In this document: piece by piece, positions 55,979-64,000 of the stretch
Numbering within the stretch: position 1 is the stretch's first letter
Layout: each line of letters begins with the position of its first letter
NCBI GenBank assembly: GCA_007751475.1
Contig: CP036434.1
Coordinates: forward strand, 4,097,524 to 4,161,523
Reading direction: 5' to 3'
Length of the DNA: 64,000 nucleotides
DNA from: Saltatorellus ferox
GTDB lineage: Bacteria; Planctomycetota; UBA1135; GCA-002686595
Notes under the pieces: generated by a model
What the model saw: the letters and a program-made list of their open reading frames with translations, nothing else
The model's database searches: none
What the model was told of the DNA's origin: nothing
Position numbers and translations under genes: made by a program

Positions 55979-57190
55979 TCAGGGTCGATCGTCGCGAGAA
56001 TCGACGTTCCGACGGAAGTCGAGGCGGAGGCCCGAGCCCGTCGGCGGATACTCACAGGTCAGTCGAAAGAGCGTGTAGCTGGCGACATCCAGCTGCTCGC
56101 CCTGGGCGATCGACGCGATCATCGCGGGATAGTCCGCCATGGCGTTCGAGCGGCAGGCGGCGCGCAGCGGGAGTTGTTCGAAGGCTTCGGTGGCGGCCGA
56201 GTGGATCTTCTGGGGCCCGGGGTCCAGTCGCTCCGCGGCCTGGACGGAATAGAGTCCGCCCTGAACCATGCGCGGCTCCCAGCGAATCGGCGCGATGACG
56301 TCGACCTGGAGATACTCCGCCGGAAACGAGCACGCAAGATTGAACCAGTCCTGCTCATCTGGCTCGTCGTCACGGACGACTCGCTCTCCGAAGACCAGCG
56401 AGTGCTGCGCGATCTGACCGGCCGCCTCGAAGTGGGCTCGAACGTGGGTCCAGCCGCCGGATCGCCTGCGCTCCAATCGGGGCAACACTCCGCGACAGTA
56501 GGCCGGAAGGAGCGGGTGGATCTCGAGGGGGTTGTCGGCCAGGGCGAAGCTCGTATGGCGGTCGGGGTCCTGGCTGCCATAGACGTCCCAGACGGTGCGT
56601 CGCGCAGCGGTCAGCCCGTGCATACCGCGCAGCCGAATCGCCTCGATGCGCGCGCCCGAATCCACGAACCAGAGGGTCGCAAAGGACGCCTTGGCGCTGA
56701 TCCCCCATACGTGCCGGTTGGCGCGAAACGCCTGCCGGCAGTGAGCCGCCGCAGCTCCGGAAGCCGGCATGCCGCGCCACTCCGCGACCATCTCGATGAA
56801 CGTCTCCCGGTCACCACCGATCGCCTTCATCCGCCTGTCGAGAGCCGCATGGCTTTCCGTCAATCGCTTGAGCGCGGCCTCCTCCACGCCATGACGTTCC
56901 GCGCCTCGGCGGAACTGTCCGAGCGTGGTGCTGCCCGGCATGTTGGAAAGCTCGGCCAGCGGCTCGACCGCATGCCCCATGCGGTAGATCTGCCAGGCGC
57001 CCTTGTGACTGAGAGTGACCACCCGTTCAAGATCGATCGCCGAGCCAATCTGCGAGGGCCAGTGGTCGTCTTCCAGAACGGCGCGAACGGCGTCGACGAA
57101 CTCGGCGGCGGCCAGGGTCGCGCTCTCGCGGGCCGCGTCCAGCGCTTCGTGGGCAGACCGGTTGCGGTCCTCTTGGGTGGTTTCGGTCAT
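55979..57190 (-). CDS. Hypothetical protein
   Basis: A 403-residue soluble protein that I do not recognise. The N-terminal ~110 residues are helical (RSAHEALDAARESATLAAAEFVDAVRAVLEDD). The C-terminal part is alpha/beta with a Trp- and Arg-rich composition (FRANRHVWGISAKASFATLWFVDSGARI; TVWDVYGSQDPDRH; HPLLPAYCRGVLPRLERR). There is no signal, membrane helix or metal-binding motif. It converges on the secreted protein gene with a 46-bp gap. Upstream, 12 bp before its ATG, is an 8-bp inverted repeat (57202-57220) that could be an operator. Frame quality and codon bias support it as a real gene. Confidence 0.7.
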   Translation of the reverse strand: MTETTQEDRNRSAHEALDAARESATLAAAEFVDAVRAVLEDDHWPSQIGSAIDLERVVTLSHKGAWQIYRMGHAVEPLAELSNMPGSTTLGQFRRGAERHGVEEAALKRLTESHAALDRRMKAIGGDRETFIEMVAEWRGMPASGAAAAHCRQAFRANRHVWGISAKASFATLWFVDSGARIEAIRLRGMHGLTAARRTVWDVYGSQDPDRHTSFALADNPLEIHPLLPAYCRGVLPRLERRRSGGWTHVRAHFEAAGQIAQHSLVFGERVVRDDEPDEQDWFNLACSFPAEYLQVDVIAPIRWEPRMVQGGLYSVQAAERLDPGPQKIHSAATEAFEQLPLRAACRSNAMADYPAMIASIAQGEQLDVASYTLFRLTCEYPPTGSGLRLDFRRNVDSRDDRP

Positions 57191-57201
57191 CGGGAGGGAT
57201 G

Positions 57202-57220
57202 CGCAGGTGCACCACCTGCG
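57202..57220. promoter_or_regulatory. Inverted repeat just upstream of the hypothetical gene
   Basis: CGCAGGTG-CAC-CACCTGCG is a perfect 8-bp dyad, 12 bp before the minus-strand ATG at 57190. Its position suits an operator or a translation-blocking hairpin. Confidence 0.35.
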
Positions 57221-57368
57221 GGCCAGCGTGCTTCGACGGGCCCGACGGGGAGGCTTGCAGCATGAGCGCGCGGTGGAGGATACACCGTCGAGCCCCGGGC
57301 GCGGAACCGCCCTCCCCGGGGCGTCGCGAAAGCGCCCTGACGCCCTGGCGCCCAGTTCCGGTCGGCGG

Positions 57369-57506
57369 CTAGTCGATCTTCAGCACCCTGACCTCACCGG
57401 CCTGCAGCGTCACGTCGTGGAAGACCTCGGTCTTGCCATGGTACAGGCGAAGCCGGTACTCGCCCGGGACCGCGAGGATCCGCGTGGAATCAACCAAAAG
57501 TGGCTC
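57369..57506 (-). pseudogene. Relic C-terminal tail of a carboxypeptidase-regulatory-like gene
   Basis: Directly after the TGA of the gene at 57507, and in the same frame, 45 sense codons run to a TAG at 57369. The translation, ending PGEYRLRLYHGKTEVFHD, VTLQAGEVRVLKID, has the same strand pattern as the end of the intact protein next door (AGPYRLRWLNAAGESLREER, VVVPDGGEVSVVF). It has no start and no N-terminal domains, so it is most likely the last repeat of a deleted tandem paralogue, or a C-terminal domain cut off by a new stop. Confidence 0.65.
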
Positions 57507-59210
57507 TCAGCGTTCCCCGAAGACCACGCTGACCTCCCCGCCGTCGGGAACCACGACCCGCTCTTCCCGAAGCGACTCACCGGCCGCATTCAACCAGCGC
57601 AGCCGGTAGGGACCAGCCCGCAGGTGCCGTATAGTCACCTCGCCGTCCTCGATCGGAAAGGACTGCGCACTCGGGAAACGATACCGATCGATCTCGAGCT
57701 GAGCGGGCTTCTGCTCTTTCGGAAGCTGGCCTGCGCCCTCACCGAGCCTACCGGCGATCGTCGCGCCCGGATCGAGCGTGATGACCAGTTCAGGCCCAGG
57801 GATGCGGAACTCGAAGAACGGCGCTGATGGATCCGGCAAGGCGTAGTTGACGTCCTTGAGGTGATCCACATTCAACTGGATCTCGTGGGGACCCTCGCGG
57901 AGCCCGGAGATGGCGAAACGGCCCTTATCGTCACTTCGCCCCGACTTGACCTGGGCGTCCTGCAACCGAACCTTCTCGCTCAGCAGCGGCCTGATGATGA
58001 CGAAAACTCCGGCGGCCGGGCGACCGTCACGCTGCAACAGCCTTCCGCTCACATGGCCGCTGAATCGAATGGCCTCCAGAGTTCGCTCCGTGACCTCGCC
58101 GGGCAGAACCTCGACAGGCGCGAGATCGCGGAGGAGTCCGAGTTCGGAGTCGGCCTTGAAGGACGCCTCGACCGAGTACAAACCGGGTGCGAGATCCGAG
58201 AAGACGTGGAATTCGCCCATCGTCACGCGTTGGCTCTTTCGCTTCCCGCCCGAGCTCCGGTCGAGCGGTGTGACCAGAAGGCCTGCGGGCTCGCTCGGAT
58301 CGCCCACCACGGAGGTCCCATGATCGGCGAGGGGCGCAGCGATTCGTATCTTGACCGCTCCGTAGCGCTTCAAGACGAAGCGCACCCTGGACCGGCGATT
58401 CTCCAGAACGTCGAGGGTCCGCACTTTCGAAGAGTCGTCCAGGGCGACGCCAACGCCCTCGTCCACGTCAAGTCGAACGACGGCGCGGCCGGGCAACAGT
58501 CGCTCGGCCACCATCCTTCCCTCCGCGTCCGTCGATCCACTCCGCTGCGCCCATGAAGCCACTCGAACCTTCACGCCTTCCACCGGAGCGCCCAGGTCAT
58601 CGACCACCTCCACTTCCAGGCTCGCGGAAAGGCGCCGGAGAACGAACGTCTTCTCGACGTCCTCTTCCACGACCACGACGCGCTCGAGGTATCCCATGGA
58701 AAGGTCTGCGATGGCCTCACCCTGAGCTGGCGTTCTTCGAGGACCGTTCGCGGTCACGTAGTAGCTCCCGCCCGGCACGCCCACAGCGGCCAACCCCGAC
58801 GAATCGGTCAAGAGGTCAAAAACGAGATAGGGCGTGCTCGGCTCCTGGATCGTCACTGCGACGGGGCATCCAGGGACCGGCGCTCCATCCGGCCCGTTCA
58901 CCTGGATACGAAGCGTGTGCGTCCTGGCGTCGTCATCGGATGGGGCGCCGGCCGATCTCGCGTCCGTCTCCACATCTCCTGGAATCTCGATGCTCTCGCG
59001 TTCTTCCGCTGGCCCGTCCGTGGAAAGATCCGCCACCTCGGCATCCAGCTCAGCATCCACCGCCGGGGCCGAGCCCTGGCCGCCCGGCTCCAGAACCACT
59101 CGCCCCTGTGCCGGCTCGCCGGGAGCGTGAATGAGCCTCCAGCCGACCAGAGCTGAGACGCCAAGTACGAGGAGAACGAGAACGAGCTTCGTCAGACGGG
59201 TGGAAATCAT
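57507..59210 (-). CDS. Membrane-anchored protein with carboxypeptidase-regulatory-like repeats
   Basis: A 567-residue protein: an N-terminal membrane anchor (LVLVLLVLGVSALVGWRLI), an acidic linker (~35-100), then about five CarboxypepD_reg-like beta-sandwich repeats. The typical turns are LTDSSGLAAVGVPGGSYYVTA, STDAEGRMVAERLLPGRAVVRL, FHVFSDLAPGLYSVEASF, SDDKGRFAISGLREGPHEIQL and GEVTIRHLRAGPYRLRW. No enzyme domain. It is a smaller relative of the 895-residue protein on the other strand 3-7 kb away. Just past its stop, in frame, lies a relic of another such repeat (57369-57506), suggesting past duplication and loss in this region. Confidence 0.82.
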   Translation of the reverse strand: MISTRLTKLVLVLLVLGVSALVGWRLIHAPGEPAQGRVVLEPGGQGSAPAVDAELDAEVADLSTDGPAEERESIEIPGDVETDARSAGAPSDDDARTHTLRIQVNGPDGAPVPGCPVAVTIQEPSTPYLVFDLLTDSSGLAAVGVPGGSYYVTANGPRRTPAQGEAIADLSMGYLERVVVVEEDVEKTFVLRRLSASLEVEVVDDLGAPVEGVKVRVASWAQRSGSTDAEGRMVAERLLPGRAVVRLDVDEGVGVALDDSSKVRTLDVLENRRSRVRFVLKRYGAVKIRIAAPLADHGTSVVGDPSEPAGLLVTPLDRSSGGKRKSQRVTMGEFHVFSDLAPGLYSVEASFKADSELGLLRDLAPVEVLPGEVTERTLEAIRFSGHVSGRLLQRDGRPAAGVFVIIRPLLSEKVRLQDAQVKSGRSDDKGRFAISGLREGPHEIQLNVDHLKDVNYALPDPSAPFFEFRIPGPELVITLDPGATIAGRLGEGAGQLPKEQKPAQLEIDRYRFPSAQSFPIEDGEVTIRHLRAGPYRLRWLNAAGESLREERVVVPDGGEVSVVFGER

Positions 59211-59252
59211 GGACAGAATGGAGGGGCTGGGACGGGGGTGCAGTCCTCATGT

Positions 59253-60470
59253 TCACCGCCGCAGATTCCGCGGCAAGTAAAAGTGGGATTTCTTCGGTGC
59301 CCCCGCGGCCTCTTCGCTGGCGGCTCCTGTGATCGGCGTCGACGTGACCCGCCGCCCATCGAGCCAACGCCCGAAGACGGTTCGGCGAATGCACCAGGCG
59401 TAGCTCAGGAACGAAATCGCGAGGGTCCCCGCGACCGAGACCGCGAACTTCGCTGGCCAGACCATGGCCACATCCAGCAGCTCGTACTGGATGGCGAACA
59501 GCACCGGGAGATGCACCAGGTAGACCCAGTAAGAGCCATCCGCCAGCCAGCGCATCGCGGGGCTGTGTCCATCCAGCCAGCGCCTGCCCGCCAGAAGGCT
59601 GGCGAGTGTCATCCAGAAGGCGGAGTAGCTCTCCAGAACCGCGTGGATGAGATGACGCCAGAGCGCCACCGATCCGTCGCTCGGAGCGTCCTGGAGCCAC
59701 GCGAGCCCCGCGTACGCCGCCACCGCCCCGAACAGCATCGCGGGCAACCCAGGCCGAAGGCGGTCGAGCCATTGGGGCCGATGGAAGAGCTGGTAGCCCA
59801 GCGCGAAGTGCGCGCCGAAGTACACCAGAGCCCAGAGCGCTGGCAGGAACGACTCCGGCGCAGGCCAGGGCACCGTGACGAGCGCCAGCGCCGGCGCAAG
59901 GAGCACCGGCAACGCCAGGGGAATCACCCACGCAGGCCTGGCCGCCAGCCAGGGGCCCACGCGACCGAGTTCCAGCGTCGAGCCGACCCAGGTCAAGAGG
60001 GTGAAGAGCAGCAGGTACCAGAGGAACCACAGGTGCGCCAGGCTGAAGGACCACGGCAGCGCCCCGTTCTCCTGTACGTGGCTCCGTATCCACTCCAGCA
60101 CCGGCGAAGGGTGGCCGGCCGTCTCGGCGGCGTGCAAGGTCAACAAGCGCAGACTGATGGTCACCAGAGGCAGGAACACGATCAGCGGTCTCCCAACGCG
60201 AGCGAGTCGGTTGTGAAAGAGGCCCGCCAGGCCGCCACGCCCTACCAGAAGGGCGGCGAAGAAGCCCGCCACCACGAAGAACAGCGGCATGCGGAACAGA
60301 TGGAAGAACCACGCTACGACGTCCACCACCTCGGAGGACCCGGTGTCCGCCGTCGGCCAGTACGAATGCAGCAGCGGGCTGTGGGCCAGCGCCGCGTGGA
60401 AGACCACGCCCGCCAGCATCGCCAGCGCGCGCAGGTTGTCCATGTAGTGGATGCGGGTGCCAACCGTCAC
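59253..60470 (-). CDS. Acyltransferase 3 family membrane protein
   Basis: A 405-residue polytopic protein (about ten helices) of the acyltransferase 3 (OafA/MdoC/YrhL) family, which acylates surface sugars and glucans. The N terminus IHYMDNLRALAMLAGVVFHAAL has the family-typical opening with the conserved His. FFHLFRMPLFFVVAGFF follows, with the Arg of the family motif. SLAHLWFLWYLLLF and WVYLVHLPVLF are also typical. The GTG at 60470 is 10 bp after the permease stop, so it is the last gene of the GntR-ABC operon. Its substrate is unknown; the operon context suggests a modified envelope compound that the transporter handles. Confidence 0.9.
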   Translation of the reverse strand: MTVGTRIHYMDNLRALAMLAGVVFHAALAHSPLLHSYWPTADTGSSEVVDVVAWFFHLFRMPLFFVVAGFFAALLVGRGGLAGLFHNRLARVGRPLIVFLPLVTISLRLLTLHAAETAGHPSPVLEWIRSHVQENGALPWSFSLAHLWFLWYLLLFTLLTWVGSTLELGRVGPWLAARPAWVIPLALPVLLAPALALVTVPWPAPESFLPALWALVYFGAHFALGYQLFHRPQWLDRLRPGLPAMLFGAVAAYAGLAWLQDAPSDGSVALWRHLIHAVLESYSAFWMTLASLLAGRRWLDGHSPAMRWLADGSYWVYLVHLPVLFAIQYELLDVAMVWPAKFAVSVAGTLAISFLSYAWCIRRTVFGRWLDGRRVTSTPITGAASEEAAGAPKKSHFYLPRNLRR

Positions 60471-60480
60471 GGCGGTGCGC

Positions 60481-61167
60481 TCAAAGAAAGGACGACTTGC
60501 GCGCGTGCAGCCAGCTCGTGACCCCGATGGCGATCACCACGACCAGCACGTCGGCGGCCAAGAGCCCGATCGCGACCGGACCGAATACGAGGCTCTCCCC
60601 TTCGAGATCCAGACCTACCTGGCGGCTCCGCGTCACCCACAGGATGAACGGCCCCACGAGCGTCATCAGCGCGATCATGGTGAAGATGTTCCAGCCCTCC
60701 GACGAGCAAGAGATCGCGACGCACAGCAAAACGCAGAAGCTCGTCAGCAGAAAGGCCGCGATCAGCACCGTCCAGACCACCAGGCCGTCCGGCATCGGCG
60801 TGCTCAGCACCATCGCGATCATCCCGCCAGCCACCACGGTGAACGGCACCAGGTAGATCGCAAGATTCGCGAGCAGCTTGCCCCAGTACACGTCCATCGG
60901 CGTGACCGGAAGACTCATGATGAACGGCACGTTCTGCTGCTTGCGTTCGGTCAAGAGCAAGGTCTGGATCGAGTACGAACCGACCACCACCAGGAGCACG
61001 AGAAGCAGGAGCGCGCCCGCCCCGGCCGCCCAGGAATGACCGAGGCCAATCAGCCCCAGCGCGAGCAGCATGCCCGCCACGTAGCCAGCCAGCTGCTTCT
61101 GATAGACCTGCCAGTCCTTCAGGACCAGGCGCCTCACCATCGCAGCATCGGTTGCGAACCAGCTCAT
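60481..61167 (-). CDS. ABC-2 type transporter permease
   Basis: A 228-residue membrane protein with six helices, including YVAGMLLALGLIGLGHSW, ALLLLVLLVVVGSYSIQTLLL and VLIAAFLLTSFCVLLCVAI. The segment TERKQQNVPFIMSLPVTPMDVYWGKLLANLAIYLVP is the usual cytoplasmic coupling region of ABC-2 permeases (E-R--------LPV----v---K). Its start overlaps the ATPase stop by ATGA. With the ATPase it forms a transporter of the type controlled by YtrA-like regulators in Firmicutes; the cargo is not known. Confidence 0.87.
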   Translation of the reverse strand: MSWFATDAAMVRRLVLKDWQVYQKQLAGYVAGMLLALGLIGLGHSWAAGAGALLLLVLLVVVGSYSIQTLLLTERKQQNVPFIMSLPVTPMDVYWGKLLANLAIYLVPFTVVAGGMIAMVLSTPMPDGLVVWTVLIAAFLLTSFCVLLCVAISCSSEGWNIFTMIALMTLVGPFILWVTRSRQVGLDLEGESLVFGPVAIGLLAADVLVVVIAIGVTSWLHARKSSFL

Positions 61168-62048
61168 GCCTTTCCGCCTCCGCGGACGGTCGTGACGAAG
61201 ATGTCTTCCAGCGACATGGGCTCGACCGAGGTGACCATAAGCCCGAGCGTCGCGAGTGTGGCCGCGAGGGAGTCGTTGTACGCGCCGGTCTTGAGCTCGA
61301 CGATCGGAGCGCTATGGCGAAGGGAATGCAGGCCCGGGAGCGCGCGCAGCGCATCCCCTGGCTCGCCCTGGCAGACCACGCGTCGCCAGCGGTCCAGGAA
61401 AGTCTCCTTGTCCTCCGAGGCCACGATGCGGCCCGCGTGCAAGAACGTGATCGAATCCGCCAGCTGCTCGATGTCCGCGGTGTTGTGCGAGGAGAACAGC
61501 ACCGATCGCTCCTCGTCGCGGAGCACGTAGCCGAGCGCCTCCAGCACTTCCCCGCGCGCGACCGGATCGAGGCCCGTGGTGGGCTCGTCCAGTAGCAATA
61601 GCCGCGGATGGCGCGCCAGCATGAGCAGCAGCAGCGCCTTCACGCGCTGGCCGTGCGAGGTGCCGCCCAGCTTCTGCTGCGGCTTGAGGTCGAAGCGCTT
61701 CACCAGGTCCTGGGCATACGCCTCGTCCCAGCCCGGGTAGATGCCGCGGATGAAGTCCATGTGCCAGCGCAAGGTCTGGCCCGGGTACAGCCGCATGTCG
61801 TCCGACGCATATCCAATGTCACGCTTCACCGCGACCTGGGCCTCGGGCAGGCGCTGGCCGAAGACCTCGACCTCGCCCCGGTCCGCTCGCACGAGCCCCA
61901 TCAAGAGGCGCAGCAGCGTGGACTTGCCGGCGCCGTTGACGCCGACCAGCCCCATGATCTGACCGGTCGGCAGCGTCAGGTCGATGTCCTGCAGGCGAAA
62001 GTCTTCGTACTGCTTGCACACGCCTTGCATGGAAAGGGCAGCGGTCAT
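61164..62048 (-). CDS. ABC transporter ATPase
   Basis: A 294-residue ATPase. Walker A is LVGVNGAGKSTLLRLLMG, the signature region GGTSHGQRVKALLLLMLA has SHGQ in place of SGGQ, Walker B is LLLLDEPTTGLDP, and the switch is LFSSHNTADIEQLAD. The C-terminal ~80 residues form the usual accessory domain of ABC-2 drug/antibiotic-type exporters. ATG 62048 overlaps the GntR stop by ATGA; the open frame extends upstream as a shadow of the regulator gene. It is part of the order gntR-ATPase-permease-acyltransferase. The pattern of a GntR regulator coupled to an ABC exporter matches B. subtilis ytrAB-type operons induced by cell-wall antibiotics. Confidence 0.92.
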   Translation of the reverse strand: MTAALSMQGVCKQYEDFRLQDIDLTLPTGQIMGLVGVNGAGKSTLLRLLMGLVRADRGEVEVFGQRLPEAQVAVKRDIGYASDDMRLYPGQTLRWHMDFIRGIYPGWDEAYAQDLVKRFDLKPQQKLGGTSHGQRVKALLLLMLARHPRLLLLDEPTTGLDPVARGEVLEALGYVLRDEERSVLFSSHNTADIEQLADSITFLHAGRIVASEDKETFLDRWRRVVCQGEPGDALRALPGLHSLRHSAPIVELKTGAYNDSLAATLATLGLMVTSVEPMSLEDIFVTTVRGGGKA

Positions 62049-62461
62049 GAAGGGGTATCTCCGGTGGGTTCGGTCGATGAATCGGGGGGGTCGGAGAGCG
62101 CTCGTTCGACCTGGTCCAGCACGTCCTGCGCGCTGAGCCCTGACTTCCTGGCGGCGCGGATCAGACTGGCGAGCTGTGCGCGGAACTCTTCCATCGCCAG
62201 CGACCGCGGTAGCTCCAGCGTCTCCGCCACGAACGAGCCCTTCCCCTGCCGGGTCACGATCACCCCAGCCCGCTCCAGCTCCTGGTACGCACGCTTGACC
62301 GTGATCACACTCACCTGGCAGTCGCTGGCGAGCTCGCGAATGGACGGCAACGCCCGCCCCGCCTCCCACGCGCCCGACATGACCTTCGCAGAGACCTGAT
62401 CCACGATCTGGGCGTACATCGGCGTGGCGGAATGGGGGGAGAGTAGGAGTGAATCGCCCAT
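62045..62461 (-). CDS. GntR family regulator (YtrA subfamily)
   Basis: A 138-residue regulator: a winged-helix GntR domain (MYAQIVDQVSAKVMSGAW, LPSIRELASDCQVSVITVKRAYQELERAGVIVTRQGKGSFVAE) followed by only a short helical C-terminal arm. This short form is the YtrA subfamily, usually found next to ABC transporter genes, as here. ATG 62461 is preferred because the promoter elements (62491-62518) lie upstream of it; the frame is open to 62518 but that would translate the promoter. It is first in the operon and probably represses it through the 13-bp palindrome at the transcription start. Confidence 0.93.
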   Translation of the reverse strand: MGDSLLLSPHSATPMYAQIVDQVSAKVMSGAWEAGRALPSIRELASDCQVSVITVKRAYQELERAGVIVTRQGKGSFVAETLELPRSLAMEEFRAQLASLIRAARKSGLSAQDVLDQVERALSDPPDSSTEPTGDTPS

Positions 62462-62471
62462 GAAAGGGTCC

Positions 62472-62484
62472 GCACACAGTGTGC
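62472..62484. promoter_or_regulatory. Operator-like palindrome at the gntR transcription start
   Basis: GCACAC-A-GTGTGC is a perfect 13-bp dyad located at about +1 to +13 relative to the promoter at 62491-62518. It is the likely binding site for the encoded GntR/YtrA repressor. Confidence 0.65.
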
Positions 62485-62490
62485 ATGCTG

Positions 62491-62518
62491 AGTATACACA
62501 GTTAGACCCAGCCGTCAA
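62491..62518 (-). promoter_or_regulatory. Sigma-70-type promoter of the gntR-ABC operon
   Basis: On the minus strand, TTGACG (62518-62513) and TATACT (62496-62491) are separated by 16 bp, the best -35/-10 pair I saw in the window. The -10 sits within GTGTATAC, itself a dyad, so a regulator could contact it too. The start would be near 62484, giving a 23-base leader without a Shine-Dalgarno. Confidence 0.8.
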
Positions 62519-62558
62519 CTCCCTCCAGCGCGCCAGGGGATTTTTGCCCTCATCTCGC

Positions 62559-64000
62559 TCAGCGCACCGCGCTGACCCGGGCCGCTTCGGAGCGGAGCGC
62601 AGTCAGTGATTCGGCACTATCGTGGCTCGGTCCTTCTCCCAGCAGGCCCGCGACCACGGCTTCGACGATCTTGGGCGTACGCAACTCGACCCAGCGGTTG
62701 CGCGCCGACATGGCCACGCCGGTGCCGAGCGTCCGCGAGAGGCGCTCGGCGGCTGCGGCGCTGAGCGCACCTCCGCCCGCCACCGCGAGGTCCGCGCCCA
62801 TTCCGCCCGTGTGCACGATCACCGCGCCCGCGACGCCGAGCGGAAGAAGATGGAGGGCGTCCACCGCCAGCTGGAGCGCCCATTCGCTCGATCCCTCGTC
62901 GAGCTCCTTCGCGATGATCTCGCGGCACGCGACGCGGTACTCGCGCATCAGATCCGGATCGAGGCCCAGCGTCGACTTCGCTCGCTCCAGCGCCTCCGAC
63001 GCGGCGCGCGGTGACGTCAGTGCTTGGAGCGCGTCGCGCACCTCCTGCGGCGTGTCCTCGGCGCGGCGCATCTCGCGCAACTCCACGAGCAGCGGCTCGA
63101 CGAACGCGCTCCAGCGCGAGGAGAGCTCGGCGCACTCGACCGCGTGCAGGGTCGCGGCCTTGGCGGCTTCCGCTTCGGCACCGGGCGACGTCGAGGGCGT
63201 CTGGCCACGGACCTTGTCCGAGATCCACTTCGCCGTACCAGCAACCTGGTTGCCCGTCCACTTGAGGCCGCGGCGCAGCTCACGCTGGATCGCCGTCGGG
63301 CGCTCGTCGAGGACCTCGCGGAACGCCTCCAGGAAAGGCCCCATGGGCATCGCCTCGCGGGCCACCGCCGCGGAGAGGCGGCGCGCGTGCTCCTCTGCCA
63401 CCGACTGGACCCGCTCGACCGCGGCCGCGAGGTGACGAGCCTCTGCGGAGAGCGCCTCGAGGTCCCGGTCGAGGCCCGCGAGCGATGCGCTCAGCGCCCG
63501 GGCCTTCAGGTCCCCCTCGTCGCCGAGATCGCGCAGCCACTGCCCCATGGGGACGCCGGCGACCGCGCTGGCCCCATCCGCCTGGGCCCCATCCGCCTGG
63601 GCCCCATCCCCATCGGACACCAATCGCAGCGGCACGAGCGCATGCTCCCCGCGCGCCACGCCGACGTCGAACTCCGCGTGGAACACGGCCTCGGGATCAC
63701 CGTCCAGATCCTCCGCGATCTTCGCCGCGTGCTTCAGGGTCGTCGCAGGATCGATCGACTCGTTGTAGACGAGCACCCAGGGTCGGCCATGTCCGAGCCA
63801 GCCCTTCAGAAACTCGATCACGTCATGGTTCTGGTACGTGTGCCGCGTCACCACCACGATGGCCACGTCGGCGACGGCCAGAAGCGCGTCGGTCACGAGG
63901 CGGTTCTCCTGGAGCACGCTGTCGAAGTCGGGCGTATCCACGAGCAGGAGCGTGGCGGGCAGCGTATCCGTCTCGACGAGCAGAAGCTCGGCGACCTCTC
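62559..64000 (-). CDS. Dynamin-like GTPase, N terminus outside window
   Basis: The C-terminal ~480 residues of a GTPase; the frame is open to the window edge at 64000, so the G1 loop is beyond it. The visible part starts with G3 (LLVDTPDFDS, the normal DTxD-type motif for this group) and a probable G4 (VYNESID). A long helical region follows (ASLAGLDRDLEALSAEARHLAAAVERVQSV). Near the C terminus is a hydrophobic pair of segments (LLPLGVAGAVIVHTGGMGADLAVAGGGALSAAAAE) that may insert in membranes. It is related in architecture to the GTPase at 49113-50960. A 15-bp coding repeat gives GAQADGAQADGA near residue 130 of the visible part. It ends 98 bp from the divergently unrelated gntR gene's start, same strand. 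Confidence 0.8.
   Translation of the reverse strand, partial: EVAELLLVETDTLPATLLLVDTPDFDSVLQENRLVTDALLAVADVAIVVVTRHTYQNHDVIEFLKGWLGHGRPWVLVYNESIDPATTLKHAAKIAEDLDGDPEAVFHAEFDVGVARGEHALVPLRLVSDGDGAQADGAQADGASAVAGVPMGQWLRDLGDEGDLKARALSASLAGLDRDLEALSAEARHLAAAVERVQSVAEEHARRLSAAVAREAMPMGPFLEAFREVLDERPTAIQRELRRGLKWTGNQVAGTAKWISDKVRGQTPSTSPGAEAEAAKAATLHAVECAELSSRWSAFVEPLLVELREMRRAEDTPQEVRDALQALTSPRAASEALERAKSTLGLDPDLMREYRVACREIIAKELDEGSSEWALQLAVDALHLLPLGVAGAVIVHTGGMGADLAVAGGGALSAAAAERLSRTLGTGVAMSARNRWVELRTPKIVEAVVAGLLGEGPSHDSAESLTALRSEAARVSAVR

Noticed and set aside
57507..57509. TGA read as selenocysteine or by readthrough to join the relic tail
   Set aside because: There is no visible SECIS-like hairpin just downstream and no selenoprotein family match. 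A duplicated or truncated gene explains the in-frame similarity more simply.
63560..63612. 15-bp tandem repeat as a possible regulatory or CRISPR-like repeat
   Set aside because: It lies in frame inside the GTPase gene and encodes a short GAQAD-type linker; there are only two to three units without spacers.

Overview
This is a 64 kb window of very GC-rich bacterial chromosome with about 38 protein genes. I see no tRNA, rRNA, CRISPR array, integrase or insertion sequence. The content suggests a planctomycete: a paired DUF1800/DUF1501 locus, several membrane Ser/Thr kinases, an M56 peptidase/BlaI pair, an exosortase, a secreted GH29 fucosidase and a sialidase, large carboxypeptidase-regulatory-like proteins, and many starts without a good Shine-Dalgarno. 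The C-terminal module of the protein at 54802-55932 resembles one I associate with GC-rich marine planctomycetes of the Saltatorellus/Engelhardtia type. The lineage is an inference; no marker gene settles it.

Layout. 1-3400 (+): tail of a Ser/Thr kinase, overlapped by a divergent purine nucleoside phosphorylase-like gene and then purN. 3651-6408 (+): Tat-exported DUF1800 protein with its DUF1501 partner. 6451-8394 (+): secreted alpha/beta-hydrolase/SGNH fusion. 8459-11850 (+): a tandem BlaI-type operator, an M56 (BlaR1-like) sensor with ExbD-like tail, BlaI, and an S66 LD-carboxypeptidase, together a plausible cell-wall stress cassette with no beta-lactamase. 11926-12048: a perfect 59-bp inverted repeat between convergent genes.

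30633-12329 (-): ten consecutive genes, mostly overlapping or closely spaced. First comes a gliding-type ABC cluster (ATPase, permease, GldG-like, DUF4340). Next is the mrfA/mrfB DNA-repair helicase/nuclease pair. Then comes a VIT/VWA protein with a PEP-CTERM-like tail, translationally coupled to its own exosortase and a small exported protein. The run ends with a 1493-residue repeat protein of unknown function.

31063-36313: a receptor Ser/Thr kinase (-) divergent from a histidine kinase/response regulator pair (+), followed by a secreted HEAT-like protein. 39095-44652 (-): GNAT, DUF2853, then a two-gene glycan-degradation unit (fucosidase, sialidase). 44753-45694 (+): NUDIX and DsrE-like proteins. 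45811-50960 (-): dnaK, an NHL beta-propeller protein and a dynamin-like GTPase. 51030-55932 (+): a hypothetical protein and two large exported proteins, one behind a candidate sigma-54 promoter. 55979-59210 (-): a hypothetical protein, the relic tail of a carboxypeptidase-regulatory-like gene, and an intact relative. 59253-62461 (-): a GntR(YtrA)-ABC-acyltransferase operon behind a near-consensus promoter with an operator-like palindrome. 62559-64000 (-): a second dynamin-like GTPase cut by the window end.

The best candidates for follow-up are the VIT/exosortase unit, the M56/ExbD-like sensor with its operator, the 59-bp palindrome, the altered-pocket PNP in a kinase operon, and the 1493-residue repeat protein.
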